Positions 15,726 through 24,937 are shown, counted from the stretch's first letter. The stretch: DNA of 64,000 bases from Phytopseudomonas straminea (GCF_900112645.1 NZ_FOMO01000007.1:124001-188000), one strand, 5' to 3'. Numbers and translations are program-made. Notes: a model not told the origin generated them from the sequence alone.

Positions 15726-16297
15726 AGGGCTCGACCGGCATGGACATGCAGGAAGAAATCGAAGGCCTCGCGATCCTGATCCGCGACCTGCGCAAGCACA
15801 AGAACCTCACGCTCGGCGAGCTGGCCGCGCGCATCGGGCGCTCGGTGGGCTTCCTGTCCCAGGTCGAGCGCGGCCTGTCCAAGCCGACCGTGGCGGACCT
15901 GACCGCCATCAGCGAAACCCTGGGCGTGTCGACCACCTATTTCTACAGCCTGGAAAAACCGCGTGAGTTGCCCTGGGTTACCCGCCCGGGCGAGCGTCGC
16001 ACCCTTTATTACGCCGGCGGCATCACCGACGTGCTGGCCTCGCCAAACATGTCAGCCGGCTTCTCCATGCTGGAAAGCCACCTGGCGCCTGGCGCCACCA
16101 GCGGCGAGGGTCACCTGACCGACAGCTCGGAGCAGGGCGGCTTCGTGCTCGAAGGCCAGCTGAGCATCTGGCTGGACGATCAGCCTGAGCCGGTGACCCT
16201 CGGCCCCAATGATAGCTTTCAGCTACCGCCGCACAGCCAGTTTCGCTACGCCAACCTTACCGACCAGCCCGCACGGGTACTCTGGGTGTTCCGCTAG
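15722..16297 (+). CDS. XRE-cupin transcriptional regulator (PuuR-like)
   Basis: The 191-residue protein has an N-terminal XRE helix-turn-helix (about residues 20-70, GELAARIGRSVGFLSQVERGLSKPTVADL) and a C-terminal cupin ligand domain (about 115-188, GGFVLEGQLSIWLD). This architecture is that of PuuR, the putrescine-pathway repressor. It overlaps the oxidase gene by ATGA; an alternative start at MDMQEE, 6 residues in, is possible. It probably controls this operon through the inverted repeats at 14383-14432. Confidence 0.88.
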   Translation: MKGSTGMDMQEEIEGLAILIRDLRKHKNLTLGELAARIGRSVGFLSQVERGLSKPTVADLTAISETLGVSTTYFYSLEKPRELPWVTRPGERRTLYYAGGITDVLASPNMSAGFSMLESHLAPGATSGEGHLTDSSEQGGFVLEGQLSIWLDDQPEPVTLGPNDSFQLPPHSQFRYANLTDQPARVLWVFR

Positions 16298-16317
16298 GCG
16301 GACACGGGAAATCACAC

Positions 16318-17658
16318 ATGACCTTCACCAGCCTGTCCGACGAAGTCCGCGCCTTTCGCGCCGCATACCCCGACGTGCGTTATGTCGATCTGATCTGTCT
16401 GGACATCCCCGGGCATTTCTACGGCAAGCGCTACCCCATCGACATGCTCGAGAAGGTCGCCGCTGGCAGCCTGCTCAAGCTGCCGCAGAACTGCGTACTG
16501 CTGGGTGCCCAGGGCGGCCTGCACGAGATCGGCGACTATTGCTTCAATGACGGTGACCCGGATGCCACGCGGCGGCTGATTCCCGGCACGCTGAAACCCG
16601 TGCGGTGGGAGCAGCAGCCTCTGGGGCAGATGCTGATCAGCTCGGACGGCACCGAATCGCCCATCGAGTTCGAGCCCCGGGAAGTGCTGGCCCGCGTGCT
16701 GGCGCGCCTGGCGGCCAAGGGCATTCATCCGGTGGTGGCTTTCGAGCTGGAGTTCTATCTGTTCGACCGGGCGCTGAAGGACGGTTTGCCGCAATTCCCC
16801 CGCGACCCGTTGTGCGGCGACGAGGACGACCAGCCCAACCTGCATATCGAGCGTCTGTCGCGGTTCTCCCCGGTGCTGCACGAGATCGTCGAGGTGGCCA
16901 ATGAGCAGGGCATCGACGCCAACGTAATCACCGCAGAGATCGGCCCCGGGCAGTTCGAGATCAATTTCGGCCATTGCGAGGATGGCCTGCAGGCGGCCGA
17001 CTGGGCGGCATTGTTCACCCGTCTGACCCGCGGCGTGGCGCTCAAGCATGGTCATCGGGCGAGCTTCATGAGTAAGCCTTACCTGGATGCGCCGGGTAGC
17101 GGCATGCACGTGCACGTGAGTCTATATGACGGGCAAGGCGATAACCTGCTGGCGCCGGATGATGGCCAGCCGCTGCGCCACGCCGTGGCCGGTTGCCTGG
17201 ACTGGCTGCCGCACTGCATGCCGATTTTCGCGCCGCACCACAACGCCTATCGCCGCTACGGCTCGCGGGTGAACGCCGCCAGCCGTGCCAGCTGGGGTTA
17301 CGAGGATCGCGATGCCTGCGTGCGAATTCCCGACTCCGACGCCCGCAACCTGCGCATCGAGCATCGCCTGGCCGGAGCCGATGCCAACCCATACCTGGTG
17401 CTGGCGGCCATCCTTTCGGCCATGGAGCATGGCCTGGAACAGCGCGCCGAGCCCATCGAGCCGCTGAACAAGAATCGTCAGAGCGGTATCGACTTTCCCA
17501 TGGACATGCTTGGCGCGGTGGCGCAGATGCGTCATCACCCAGCAGTAAATGCCGGGCTGGGCGAGGAGTTCGTGATGGTCTACTGCGAGAACAAGCGCCA
17601 GGATCATCTGGCGTTCATGGAGCATATCAATGCCCGCGAGTACCGCTGGTTCCTATGA
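16318..17658 (+). CDS. glutamine synthetase family protein (gamma-glutamylamine synthetase type)
   Basis: The 446-residue protein shows the glutamine synthetase fold: the N-terminal beta-grasp (LICLDIPGHFYGKRYP), GSGMHVHVSLYD for ATP and metal binding, and RIEHRLAGADANPYLVLAAILSAM near the C-terminus. It is of the GlnA3/PuuA class that ligates glutamate to amines rather than the main nitrogen-assimilating GlnA. It is 20 bases downstream of the regulator in one operon with the oxidase. The likely role is activation of an amine substrate as the gamma-glutamyl derivative before oxidation. Amine specificity is unknown. Confidence 0.88.
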   Translation: MTFTSLSDEVRAFRAAYPDVRYVDLICLDIPGHFYGKRYPIDMLEKVAAGSLLKLPQNCVLLGAQGGLHEIGDYCFNDGDPDATRRLIPGTLKPVRWEQQPLGQMLISSDGTESPIEFEPREVLARVLARLAAKGIHPVVAFELEFYLFDRALKDGLPQFPRDPLCGDEDDQPNLHIERLSRFSPVLHEIVEVANEQGIDANVITAEIGPGQFEINFGHCEDGLQAADWAALFTRLTRGVALKHGHRASFMSKPYLDAPGSGMHVHVSLYDGQGDNLLAPDDGQPLRHAVAGCLDWLPHCMPIFAPHHNAYRRYGSRVNAASRASWGYEDRDACVRIPDSDARNLRIEHRLAGADANPYLVLAAILSAMEHGLEQRAEPIEPLNKNRQSGIDFPMDMLGAVAQMRHHPAVNAGLGEEFVMVYCENKRQDHLAFMEHINAREYRWFL

Positions 17659-17675
17659 TGTACGTGCATAAATAG

Positions 17676-17700
17676 AAAAACCCGCCAATGGCGGGTTTTT
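17676..17700. terminator. bidirectional intrinsic terminator
   Basis: AAAAACCCGCC-AAT-GGCGGGTTTTT is a perfect stem with A and T tails, 18 bases after the ligase stop codon and 16 bases before the stop of the convergent Yip1-like gene, so it can serve both strands. Confidence 0.9.
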
Positions 17701-17715
17701 CTATGGAGCAGTGGG

Positions 17716-18327
17716 TTAGCGGAACAGTGACCAGCTCACCGCATAGTCATTGAAGCCCAGGCCCCACAGCGCCACGGTCAGGGCCAGCAACAGTTCCAGT
17801 ACCAGCACGCCGATGGCCAGGGTGCCGCCGGAGATGGTCAGCCCCTCGTTGACCGGGATGCGCAGGAACGCCGGCATGCCCACGTAGAGCAGGCGTGCGC
17901 TGTACGCCAGGGCGATGATGCCAACAATCAGCAGTAGCCAGGCTTTCGGATAGAGCAGCGCGATGCCGGCGATGAACAGTGGCGTGGCCACATAGCCGGC
18001 GAAGATGATGCAGCGGCTGCGGCTCGGGCGGCTGGCGAAGGAGTCGGACATCCAGTGGATGACGTTACCCATGATCGCCACGCCGATCAGCATCAGGATG
18101 TAGAACACGATGCCCAGCACTGCCGCGGTCGGTACCGCCACCTGGTACGCATCACCGCCCAGTTGCCAGCCGATCTGGGTGGTACCGATGAAAGCGCTGA
18201 CGACGGGGATGAGTGCCATCAGCAGAACGTGTCGTGCATAAAGGTTGGTGATGCTTTCCCTTTCCCGGTCGATGTTGCGCCACTCGCGGCCCGGATTGGA
18301 CAGCAACCCCCAAATGTGATTGATCAT
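17716..18327 (-). CDS. Yip1-family multi-pass membrane protein
   Basis: The 203-residue protein starts MINHIWGLLSNPGREWRNID, the typical opening of bacterial Yip1/YIP1-domain proteins, followed by five hydrophobic segments (for example VLGIVFYILMLIGVAIMG and LLLIVGIIALAYSARLLYVGM). It is an inner-membrane protein of unknown function. The ATG at 18327 follows GAGGAGAAGAGTC; the frame is open upstream for 12 more codons without a ribosome site. It stands alone on its strand. Confidence 0.85.
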   Translation of the reverse strand: MINHIWGLLSNPGREWRNIDRERESITNLYARHVLLMALIPVVSAFIGTTQIGWQLGGDAYQVAVPTAAVLGIVFYILMLIGVAIMGNVIHWMSDSFASRPSRSRCIIFAGYVATPLFIAGIALLYPKAWLLLIVGIIALAYSARLLYVGMPAFLRIPVNEGLTISGGTLAIGVLVLELLLALTVALWGLGFNDYAVSWSLFR

Positions 18328-18758
18328 GACTCTTCTCCTCTGGCTCCAGCATCGCGCCGGCATGAGATATCCGAGAGCTGATCAGCCTGGATTGTGCGGC
18401 AATTGCCATTCAATTCAGCCCTCACAGGTATGAGTGAAGATCACCGCAATAGGTTTGACCAGAAATTCGCCGCCTCCATGTATGCCGCCTGTTCATGGAA
18501 CGCCATGTTGCGGTCCCATGCCCCGGCTGGAGGCGCACAGCGGTGCTCACGGACAAGCGGCAACGCCTCGTAACGGGGTATGTCGAGACTCGACTAAAGC
18601 CGGCCTGCCACTAGCGCCAGAAAACCTGCATCCGCCGGTCTGGCGGGCTGAAAAGGCAGGGGAGGGCTATTCCCGTATTTTTTATATGTGCTTTTTGGCC
18701 TCTGCCTCGGGATGGGCAAAAATGCTATGTTGCGCACCCTCTCAGGCAGGGCTAGAAC
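18328..18758. other. intergenic region, divergent promoters
   Basis: The 431-base region separates the leftward Yip1-like gene from the rightward small membrane protein. I see no gene. A GC-rich patch with CCGCC/GGCGG-type pairing (about 18630-18650) is followed by AT-rich GTATTTTTTATATG (about 18675-18690), and the segment just before 18759 has promoter-like TGCTATGTT but a poor ribosome site. A small RNA is conceivable but not supported by a clear terminator. Confidence 0.5.
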
Positions 18759-19064
18759 ATGAGCGACGACAAGGCACTTAATCGATCCCCCGAGCAGTTG
18801 GACAGCGGCAAGCGCGGTGGTTGTCTGTGGCTGACCCTGCTGGGCCTGGGTTTTATCGTGCTGGTGTTCGGCATCATCATCTATGCCATCACCCGTGAGC
18901 AGACGGCTGACGTGCAGGCCAACGAACAGCGCGCCATTCAGGCCTGCTGGGTCAAGGCCAACGACCCGTCGGCCACGCCCACCTCCCGTGCTTTTGCCAC
19001 CGACAGCTGCAAGGAAATGGAAAAGCAGTTCCGCATCAAGTACGGGCAGGATTCCGAGCGATGA
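18759..19064 (+). CDS. small single-span membrane protein
   Basis: The 101-residue protein has one strong transmembrane helix (about residues 22-44, CLWLTLLGLGFIVLVFGIIIYAI) followed by a roughly 55-residue extracytoplasmic tail with two Cys residues (QACWVKAND, TDSCKEME) that could form a disulfide. No family is recognised. It overlaps the next gene by 4 bases (ATGA), so the two products probably work together. Confidence 0.75.
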   Translation: MSDDKALNRSPEQLDSGKRGGCLWLTLLGLGFIVLVFGIIIYAITREQTADVQANEQRAIQACWVKANDPSATPTSRAFATDSCKEMEKQFRIKYGQDSER

Positions 19065-19672
19065 GTCAGGAGCAGGCCGCACCGTCCAAGCGCTTCTTGT
19101 TGAGCCTGTGTCTGGTGGCGCTGGTCATCGTCGTAGCCATGGCGGCCTGGGCGTGGAGCCGCTTCGGGGTATCGTACCTGCGGCCTTTTGGTGATCAGGA
19201 GCAGCAGGCGGTGTTCTTCCAGGGCGGCGGCCTCAAGCTGCCCGCTGAGCTGGCTGGGCCGGGCAAGATTCGTGTGGTGCACTTCTGGGACCCGCAATGC
19301 CCCTGCCACAAGGAAACCGACGCTCACCTCAATTACCTGATCGGCCTGTACCGGTTTTCCGGCGTCGAGTTCTACAGCGTGCAGAAGCCGGGCAGCAAAG
19401 GCGAGATGCTGCCGTTTCTGCGCGGCAAGCTGACGCCTCTGGAATCCATCGAAGGCATGGAATCGATTCCGGCCAGCCCGGCCATCGCCATCTGGGATCA
19501 GAAGGGCAACCTGGCCTATGCTGGCCCGTACAGCGAGGGGCTGGTGTGCAACTCATCGAACAGTTTCGTCGAGCCGATTCTCGACGCGCTGTCGGCCAAC
19601 CGCAGCGTCTCGGCGGCCAACACCATGGCGGTGGGGTGCTACTGCGACTGGCAGGCGAAAGAGGATTCTTGA
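19061..19672 (+). CDS. membrane-anchored thioredoxin-like protein (DUF6436-like)
   Basis: The 203-residue protein has an N-terminal membrane anchor (about residues 11-34) and a thioredoxin-like region in which VVHFWDPQCPCHKETDAHL supplies a CPC motif at the position of the redox or metal-binding site. The tail has two more Cys residues (VGCYCDW). The N-in topology places the domain outside the cytoplasm. A copper-chaperone or thiol role near the downstream cytochrome oxidase operon is inferred from the motif and position; I do not recognise a characterised orthologue. Confidence 0.75.
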   Translation: MSQEQAAPSKRFLLSLCLVALVIVVAMAAWAWSRFGVSYLRPFGDQEQQAVFFQGGGLKLPAELAGPGKIRVVHFWDPQCPCHKETDAHLNYLIGLYRFSGVEFYSVQKPGSKGEMLPFLRGKLTPLESIEGMESIPASPAIAIWDQKGNLAYAGPYSEGLVCNSSNSFVEPILDALSANRSVSAANTMAVGCYCDWQAKEDS

Positions 19673-20127
19673 TTCATCGCAGTAATCCATAGTTTTTTTG
19701 GGGTTACTGCTGTGCGACATATTGACGCGCAAATGCGCCGATATGAGCCACTATTATATATCGCAACGCTTCCGGTAATTCGCGCTCGGCCTCTAGGCGA
19801 TCTCTCGCTCTCTGGCTGTAGCGGTGATCATGTGGGGCTTTGCGAGTTGAGCGAGCTGTTGCCAGCTGCTGGATTGCGGCTGGTTTGGCAGGGTCGGGGC
19901 AGGGCGGGGCGGCTAGTACACCCCGACTATTTGTAGGCCCATCGTCGTTATGCGGTTGGTTTTTTCGGCCGCGTAACCGAAAATGTCGCCCCCTCCGTTT
20001 AGTAGTTTCGAAGCTGAAACGATTTCGGTGCCTCGGCGCATCGTTTTCCTGGCATGCCCTGCTGTATTGGGCGTCGTCAGGCTGAACAGAACGCTATGTG
20101 GGATATCACTTTGCTGAAGGTCGTGAA
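19673..20127 (+). other. promoter region of the cyo operon
   Basis: The 455-base region begins with a hairpin (GCAGTAATCC at 19679-19688 against GGGGTTACTGC at 19700-19710) with a T-rich loop, and holds no convincing gene. AT-rich stretches occur near 19745-19760. I found no exact FNR/ANR box by eye. An in-frame GTG at 20098 would extend cyoA by 10 residues. Confidence 0.5.
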
Positions 20128-21024
20128 ATGAGAGAAGAGAAGTACCACCGCTTGTTCCGCACGCTTCTGACGATTGTCGTGGCCGTCTCCCTGAGTGGCT
20201 GCGACTGGGTTCTTTTCGATTCGAAAGGCCAAATCGGCATTGAGCAGCGCAACCTGATCATTACCGCCACTCTGCTGATGCTGATCGTGGTGGTACCCGT
20301 CATTTTCATGACCATTCTGTTCGCCTGGCGCTATCGCTCCTCGAACAAGGACGCGACCTACGCGCCTGAGTGGGCTCACTCGCACAAGATCGAGGCCATC
20401 GTCTGGGGCGTCCCTTGCGTGATCATCATCGTGCTGGCGGTGATCACCTGGAAGACCACCCACTCGCTCGACCCCTACAAGCCCCTTGAGCACGAGAACA
20501 AGCCGCTGACCGTTGAAGTGGTTTCGCTGGACTGGAAATGGCTATTCATCTACCCGGAGCAAGGTGTCGCTTCGGTCAATGAGCTGTACATCCCGGCCAA
20601 CACGCCGATCAGCTTCCAGATCACTTCGCAGACCGTGATGAACACCTTCTTCATCCCGCAGCTCGGCGGCATGGTCTACGCCATGGGCGGTATGCGCACC
20701 CAACTGCACCTGATCGCCAACGAAGAGGGTGAGTTCTTCGGCCTGTCCGGTAACTACAGCGGTCACGGTTTCTCCGGCATGAAGTTCCAGACCCATGCGA
20801 CCAGCCAGGAAGAGTTCGACCAGTGGGTCGCCAAGGCCAAGCAGTCGCCCAACACTCTGGACTTCAACGGCAGCTATCAGATGCTCGCCAAACCGAGTGA
20901 AAACAACCCAGTCGAGTACTTCAATGCTCAGCCAGGTCTGTTCCGGCAGATCCTCGGCCAGTACATCGATTACAAGAGCAACCCTGTGAGCGAAGCCGCG
21001 CACGCTTCAGGTGCGGAGGAATAA
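20128..21024 (+). CDS. cyoA: cytochrome bo3 ubiquinol oxidase subunit II
   Basis: The 298-residue protein has a lipoprotein signal (lipobox LSGC, Cys at about residue 25), two transmembrane helices (ITATLLMLIVVVPVIFMTILFAW and IVWGVPCVIIIVLAVITW) and a periplasmic cupredoxin domain (VEVVSLDWKWLFIYPEQGVA) that lacks the full CuA ligand set, as expected for quinol oxidases. It is subunit II of the proton-pumping quinol oxidase in the inner membrane. The ATG at 20128 follows GAAGG. It is the first gene of cyoABCDE. Confidence 0.96.
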   Translation: MREEKYHRLFRTLLTIVVAVSLSGCDWVLFDSKGQIGIEQRNLIITATLLMLIVVVPVIFMTILFAWRYRSSNKDATYAPEWAHSHKIEAIVWGVPCVIIIVLAVITWKTTHSLDPYKPLEHENKPLTVEVVSLDWKWLFIYPEQGVASVNELYIPANTPISFQITSQTVMNTFFIPQLGGMVYAMGGMRTQLHLIANEEGEFFGLSGNYSGHGFSGMKFQTHATSQEEFDQWVAKAKQSPNTLDFNGSYQMLAKPSENNPVEYFNAQPGLFRQILGQYIDYKSNPVSEAAHASGAEE

Positions 21025-21027
21025 ACG

Positions 21028-23001
21028 ATGTTCGGAAAGCTGACACTAGATGCAATACCCCTGCACGAGCCCATCCTTGTAGTCACCATGATTGCGGTGG
21101 TTCTGGGTGGTCTCGGGCTGGTCGGTGCCCTGACCTACTTCAAGAAGTGGGGCTACCTGTGGCACGAGTGGCTGACCTCGGTCGACCACAAGAAAATCGG
21201 CGTGATGTACATTCTCGTCGCCCTGGTCATGCTGCTGCGTGGCTTCGCTGACGCAATCATGATGCGTACCCAGCTGGCGATCGCCACGGGTGGCTCCGAA
21301 GGCTATCTGCCACCGCACCACTATGATCAGATCTTCACCGCTCACGGTACGATCATGATCTTCTTCGTGGCCATGCCACTGGTGGTCGGTCTGATGAACA
21401 TCGTCACGCCGCTGCAGATCGGTGCGCGCGACGTTGCCTTCCCGTTCCTGAACTCGCTGAGCTTCTGGCTGTTCGTGGTTGGCGTGCTGCTGACCAACAT
21501 CTCCCTGTTCGTGGGTGAGTTCGCCATGACCGGCTGGGTCGCATATCCGCCATTGTCGGGGATCGAGTACAGTCCGGGGGTCGGGGTCGACTACTACATA
21601 TGGGCGCTGCAGATATCTGGTATCGGTACGCTGCTCACCGGTGTCAACTTCTTCGTGACCATCATCAAGATGCGTGCCCCTGGCATGACCCTGATGAAAA
21701 TGCCGATCTTCACCTGGACCATCCTGTGCACCAGCGTGATCATCTGCGGCGCGTTCCCGATCCTGACAGCCGTACTCGGCATGCTGACTCTGGACCGTTA
21801 CCTGGATTTCCACTTCTTCACCAACGAAGCAGGTGGCAACCCGATGATGTACGTCAACCTCCTGTGGGCCTGGGGCCACCCTGAGGTGTACATCCTGATC
21901 CTGCCGGCTTTCGGTGTGTTCTCCGAAGTCACTGCAGTGTTCGCACGCAAGCGTCTGTTCGGTTACGCCTCGATGGTCTGGGCTACCGTGGCGATCACCG
22001 TACTGTCGTTCGTGGTATGGCTGCACCACTTCTTCACCATGGGTTCTGGCGCCAGCGTCAACGCCTTCTTCGGTATCGCGACGATGATTATCGCCATTCC
22101 GACCGGTGTGAAGATCTTCACCTGGCTGTTCACCATGTACCGCGGTCGTCTGGAGTTCACTTCGCCGATCCTCTGGACCCTGGGCTTCATCATCACCTTC
22201 TCCATCGGTGGTATGACCGGCGTACTGCTGGCCGTTCCGGGTGCTGACTTCCTGCTGCACAACAGCCTGTTCCTGATCGCCCACTTCCACAACGTGATCA
22301 TCGGCGGTGCGGTATTCGGCTATATGGCCGGTATCACCTTCTGGTTCCCGAAAGCGTTCGGCTTCAAACTGCACGAAGGCTGGGGCAAGGCGTCCTTCTG
22401 GTTCTGGATCGTCGGCTTCTACTTCGCCTTCATGCCGCTGTACGTACTGGGCTTCATGGGCATGACCCGTCGCCTGAACAGCACCACCAACCCTGAGTGG
22501 GAACCGTGGCTGTACGTGGCCGTTTTCGGCGCCGTGCTGATCGGTATCGGTATCCTGTGCACCCTGATCCAGTTCGCTGTGTCGATCATCAAGCGCAAGG
22601 AACTGGCCGACGTGACTGGCGACCCGTGGGACGCCCGTACCCTGGAGTGGTCGACTTCCTCGCCACCTCCGTTCTACAACTTCGCCGTTACTCCGCATGC
22701 TGACCGTATCGACGAGTTCCACGAGCAGAAGCGTGACGGCCTCAAGCCTGCGCCTAGCAAGTACTCTCCGATCCACATGCCGAAGAACACCGGCGTTGGC
22801 TTGATCATGTCCATTGGCGCGCTGGCCTTCGGCTTCGCCCTGATCTGGCATATCTGGTGGCTGGCTGCATTGAGCTTCGTAGGTACTTTCGCCGTTCTGA
22901 TTCGCAACAGCTACAACACAGACGTCGATTACTACGTGCAGCCCGATGAGATCGAGCGCATCGAGAATGCACACATTCAAGCAAAGGCTAAGCAGGCGTA
23001 A
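21028..23001 (+). CDS. cyoB: cytochrome bo3 ubiquinol oxidase subunit I
   Basis: The 657-residue heme-copper oxidase subunit I carries quinone-site residues Arg71, Asp75 and His98, the low-spin heme ligand His106 (TAHGTIM), the CuB/Tyr crosslink motif HPEVY at 283-287, CuB ligands His332-His333, and heme ligands His418 and His420 (AHFHN). It catalyses ubiquinol oxidation and O2 reduction coupled to proton pumping. It starts 3 bases after cyoA with GGAGGA upstream. Length and motifs are standard. Confidence 0.98.
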   Translation: MFGKLTLDAIPLHEPILVVTMIAVVLGGLGLVGALTYFKKWGYLWHEWLTSVDHKKIGVMYILVALVMLLRGFADAIMMRTQLAIATGGSEGYLPPHHYDQIFTAHGTIMIFFVAMPLVVGLMNIVTPLQIGARDVAFPFLNSLSFWLFVVGVLLTNISLFVGEFAMTGWVAYPPLSGIEYSPGVGVDYYIWALQISGIGTLLTGVNFFVTIIKMRAPGMTLMKMPIFTWTILCTSVIICGAFPILTAVLGMLTLDRYLDFHFFTNEAGGNPMMYVNLLWAWGHPEVYILILPAFGVFSEVTAVFARKRLFGYASMVWATVAITVLSFVVWLHHFFTMGSGASVNAFFGIATMIIAIPTGVKIFTWLFTMYRGRLEFTSPILWTLGFIITFSIGGMTGVLLAVPGADFLLHNSLFLIAHFHNVIIGGAVFGYMAGITFWFPKAFGFKLHEGWGKASFWFWIVGFYFAFMPLYVLGFMGMTRRLNSTTNPEWEPWLYVAVFGAVLIGIGILCTLIQFAVSIIKRKELADVTGDPWDARTLEWSTSSPPPFYNFAVTPHADRIDEFHEQKRDGLKPAPSKYSPIHMPKNTGVGLIMSIGALAFGFALIWHIWWLAALSFVGTFAVLIRNSYNTDVDYYVQPDEIERIENAHIQAKAKQA

Positions 23002-23004
23002 ACC

Positions 23005-23628
23005 ATGTCCAGTGAAGTTTTGAGCAACCACGCCGCTCATGACGATGATCATGAGCACGAGCATCACCACGACGCGGGTGAAATGAAGGTCTTCGGGTTC
23101 TGGATTTACCTGATGACCGACTGCATCCTGTTCGCGAGTATCTTTGCAGGCTTCGCGGTGCTCAGCACCGCGTACGCCGGCGGGCCTACTCCGAAGGATC
23201 TGATCGACCTGAAGCTGGTTCTGGTCGAAACCTTCGCCCTGTTGTTCTCCAGTATCACCTACGGCATGGCCATGCTGGCCATGTACCGTGGCGACAAGGG
23301 CAAAGTGTTGTCCTGGCTCGCCGCGACCTTCCTGTTCGGCCTGGTGTTCATCTCGATCGAGCTGTACGAGTTCCACCACCTGATCCATGAAGGCGCCGCG
23401 CCACAGGTCAGCGCCTACTGGTCGGCATTCTTCACGCTGGTCGGCACCCATGGTCTGCACGTCAGTGCCGGCCTGTTGTGGATGGCCGTGATGATGCACC
23501 AGGTCGCCAGCCGTGGCCTGACTCCGGTCACCCAGACGCGCCTGAGCTGCCTGAGCCTGTTCTGGCACTTCCTCGATGTGGTCTGGATCTGCGTGTTTAC
23601 CGTTGTTTACCTGATGGGGGCTCTGTAA
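23005..23628 (+). CDS. cyoC: cytochrome bo3 ubiquinol oxidase subunit III
   Basis: The 207-residue five-helix subunit III has a His/Asp-rich cytoplasmic N-terminus (HAAHDDDHEHEHHHD) and the conserved membrane helices with WSAFFTLVGTHGLHV. It stabilises the oxidase core. It follows cyoB by 3 bases and its stop overlaps the cyoD start by one base (TAATG). Confidence 0.97.
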   Translation: MSSEVLSNHAAHDDDHEHEHHHDAGEMKVFGFWIYLMTDCILFASIFAGFAVLSTAYAGGPTPKDLIDLKLVLVETFALLFSSITYGMAMLAMYRGDKGKVLSWLAATFLFGLVFISIELYEFHHLIHEGAAPQVSAYWSAFFTLVGTHGLHVSAGLLWMAVMMHQVASRGLTPVTQTRLSCLSLFWHFLDVVWICVFTVVYLMGAL

Positions 23629-23960
23629 TGGCTCATGATCACCACTCTGCCGCTGGCGCAAGCCATGGCAGCACCAAGGATTACGTCGTCGGCTTCGTGC
23701 TGTCGGTGATCCTCACCGTGATCCCGTTCGCGATCGTGATGAACCCCGTCATGTCGAAAGCGGCCACGCTGTTCACCATCGTCGCGTTCGCGGTCGTGCA
23801 GATCTATGTGCACTTGGTGTACTTCCTGCACATGAACACTTCGTCCGCTCAGCGTTGGAACACGGTTGCTTTCGTGTTCACCATCCTGATCACCATCATC
23901 GTCGTAGCGCTCTCCATCTGGATCATCTGGAGCATGCACTACTACATGATGGCCAATTAA
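23628..23960 (+). CDS. cyoD: cytochrome bo3 ubiquinol oxidase subunit IV
   Basis: The 110-residue subunit has a His-rich start (MAHDHHSAAGASHG) and three transmembrane helices; VQIYVHLVYFLHMN is the conserved core segment. It assists CuB-site assembly and complex stability. Translation starts at the TAATG overlap with cyoC, so it is coupled. Confidence 0.96.
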   Translation: MAHDHHSAAGASHGSTKDYVVGFVLSVILTVIPFAIVMNPVMSKAATLFTIVAFAVVQIYVHLVYFLHMNTSSAQRWNTVAFVFTILITIIVVALSIWIIWSMHYYMMAN

Positions 23961-23974
23961 AAGAGAGCAGCCTG

Positions 23975-24916
23975 ATGTTCAAGCAATACCTGCTCCTGAC
24001 CAAGCCGGGCATCGTCTTCGGGAACATGATTTCCGTGGCCGGTGGTTTCTTCCTGGCTTCGAAGGGGGATATCGACCTGATGCTGTTCCTGGCAACAGCA
24101 TTCGGCGTCGCTCTGGTGATTGCTTCCGGTTGCGTGTTCAACAACTACATCGATATGGACATCGATGAAAAGATGGAGCGGACCAAGAACAGGGTGCTGG
24201 TAAAAGGCCTGGTTCCGCCGACTCATGCCATCGTTTACGCCTGCATCCTCGGGATTGCAGGCGTTGCCTTGCTCTATAAAGCCACGAATCTGCTTGCAGT
24301 CGCCTTGGTCCTCATGGGCTTCGTCGTCTACGTCGGGCTGTACAGCCTGTACCTCAAGCGCAATTCGGTTTATGGAACCCTGGTTGGCAGTCTGTCGGGC
24401 GCCGCTCCGCCTGTTGTGGGCTATTGCGCTGTAAGCAACGAGTTCGACATGGGGGCAGCCATTCTGCTGCTGATCTTCAGCCTCTGGCAGATGCCCCACT
24501 CGTACGCTATCGCCATCTTTCGTTTCAACGACTACCAGGCCGCCAACATTCCGGTGTTGCCCGTGATCAAGGGCGTTCCTGCTGCCAAGCGCAGCATCGT
24601 CCTGTACATCGCCGCGTTCCTGGTCGCCACCCTGATGCTGACCATCAGTGGTTATGCCGGCTACAGCTACTTCGTGGTAGCGGCAGTCAGCGGTGCCTAC
24701 TGGTTGTGGATGGGGGTGTCGGGTTACAAGGCCGTCGATGACAAGGTCTGGGCACGCAAGCTGTTCGTGTTCTCCATCGTCACCATCACCGCTCTGAGCG
24801 TGATGATGTCGGTGGACTTCCAGGCCACGCCGAGCCAGATGCTGATGACCTCGGTCAATCACATCTGCGGCGTCGACAACGTCAGTGGTTTCTGTGCGGC
24901 ATTTGCCTCGCGCTGA
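23975..24916 (+). CDS. cyoE: protoheme IX farnesyltransferase (heme O synthase)
   Basis: The 313-residue UbiA-family prenyltransferase transfers farnesyl to heme B to make heme O for the bo3 oxidase. The first prenyl-diphosphate motif NNYIDMDID (Asp60, Asp64) and multiple hydrophobic helices are present. AAGAGAGCAGCCTG precedes the ATG at 23975. It closes the cyo operon and is followed by a strong terminator. Confidence 0.96.
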   Translation: MFKQYLLLTKPGIVFGNMISVAGGFFLASKGDIDLMLFLATAFGVALVIASGCVFNNYIDMDIDEKMERTKNRVLVKGLVPPTHAIVYACILGIAGVALLYKATNLLAVALVLMGFVVYVGLYSLYLKRNSVYGTLVGSLSGAAPPVVGYCAVSNEFDMGAAILLLIFSLWQMPHSYAIAIFRFNDYQAANIPVLPVIKGVPAAKRSIVLYIAAFLVATLMLTISGYAGYSYFVVAAVSGAYWLWMGVSGYKAVDDKVWARKLFVFSIVTITALSVMMSVDFQATPSQMLMTSVNHICGVDNVSGFCAAFASR

Positions 24917-24937
24917 GCCTTGACGAGCGAATCAGGC

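Noticed and set aside
21046..23661. Very long antisense open frame (871 codons) opposite cyoB/cyoC
   Set aside because: It is composed of Gln/Asp/His/Arg-rich low-complexity sequence expected from the complement of GC-rich third positions, has no recognisable domain, and lies opposite clear cyo genes.
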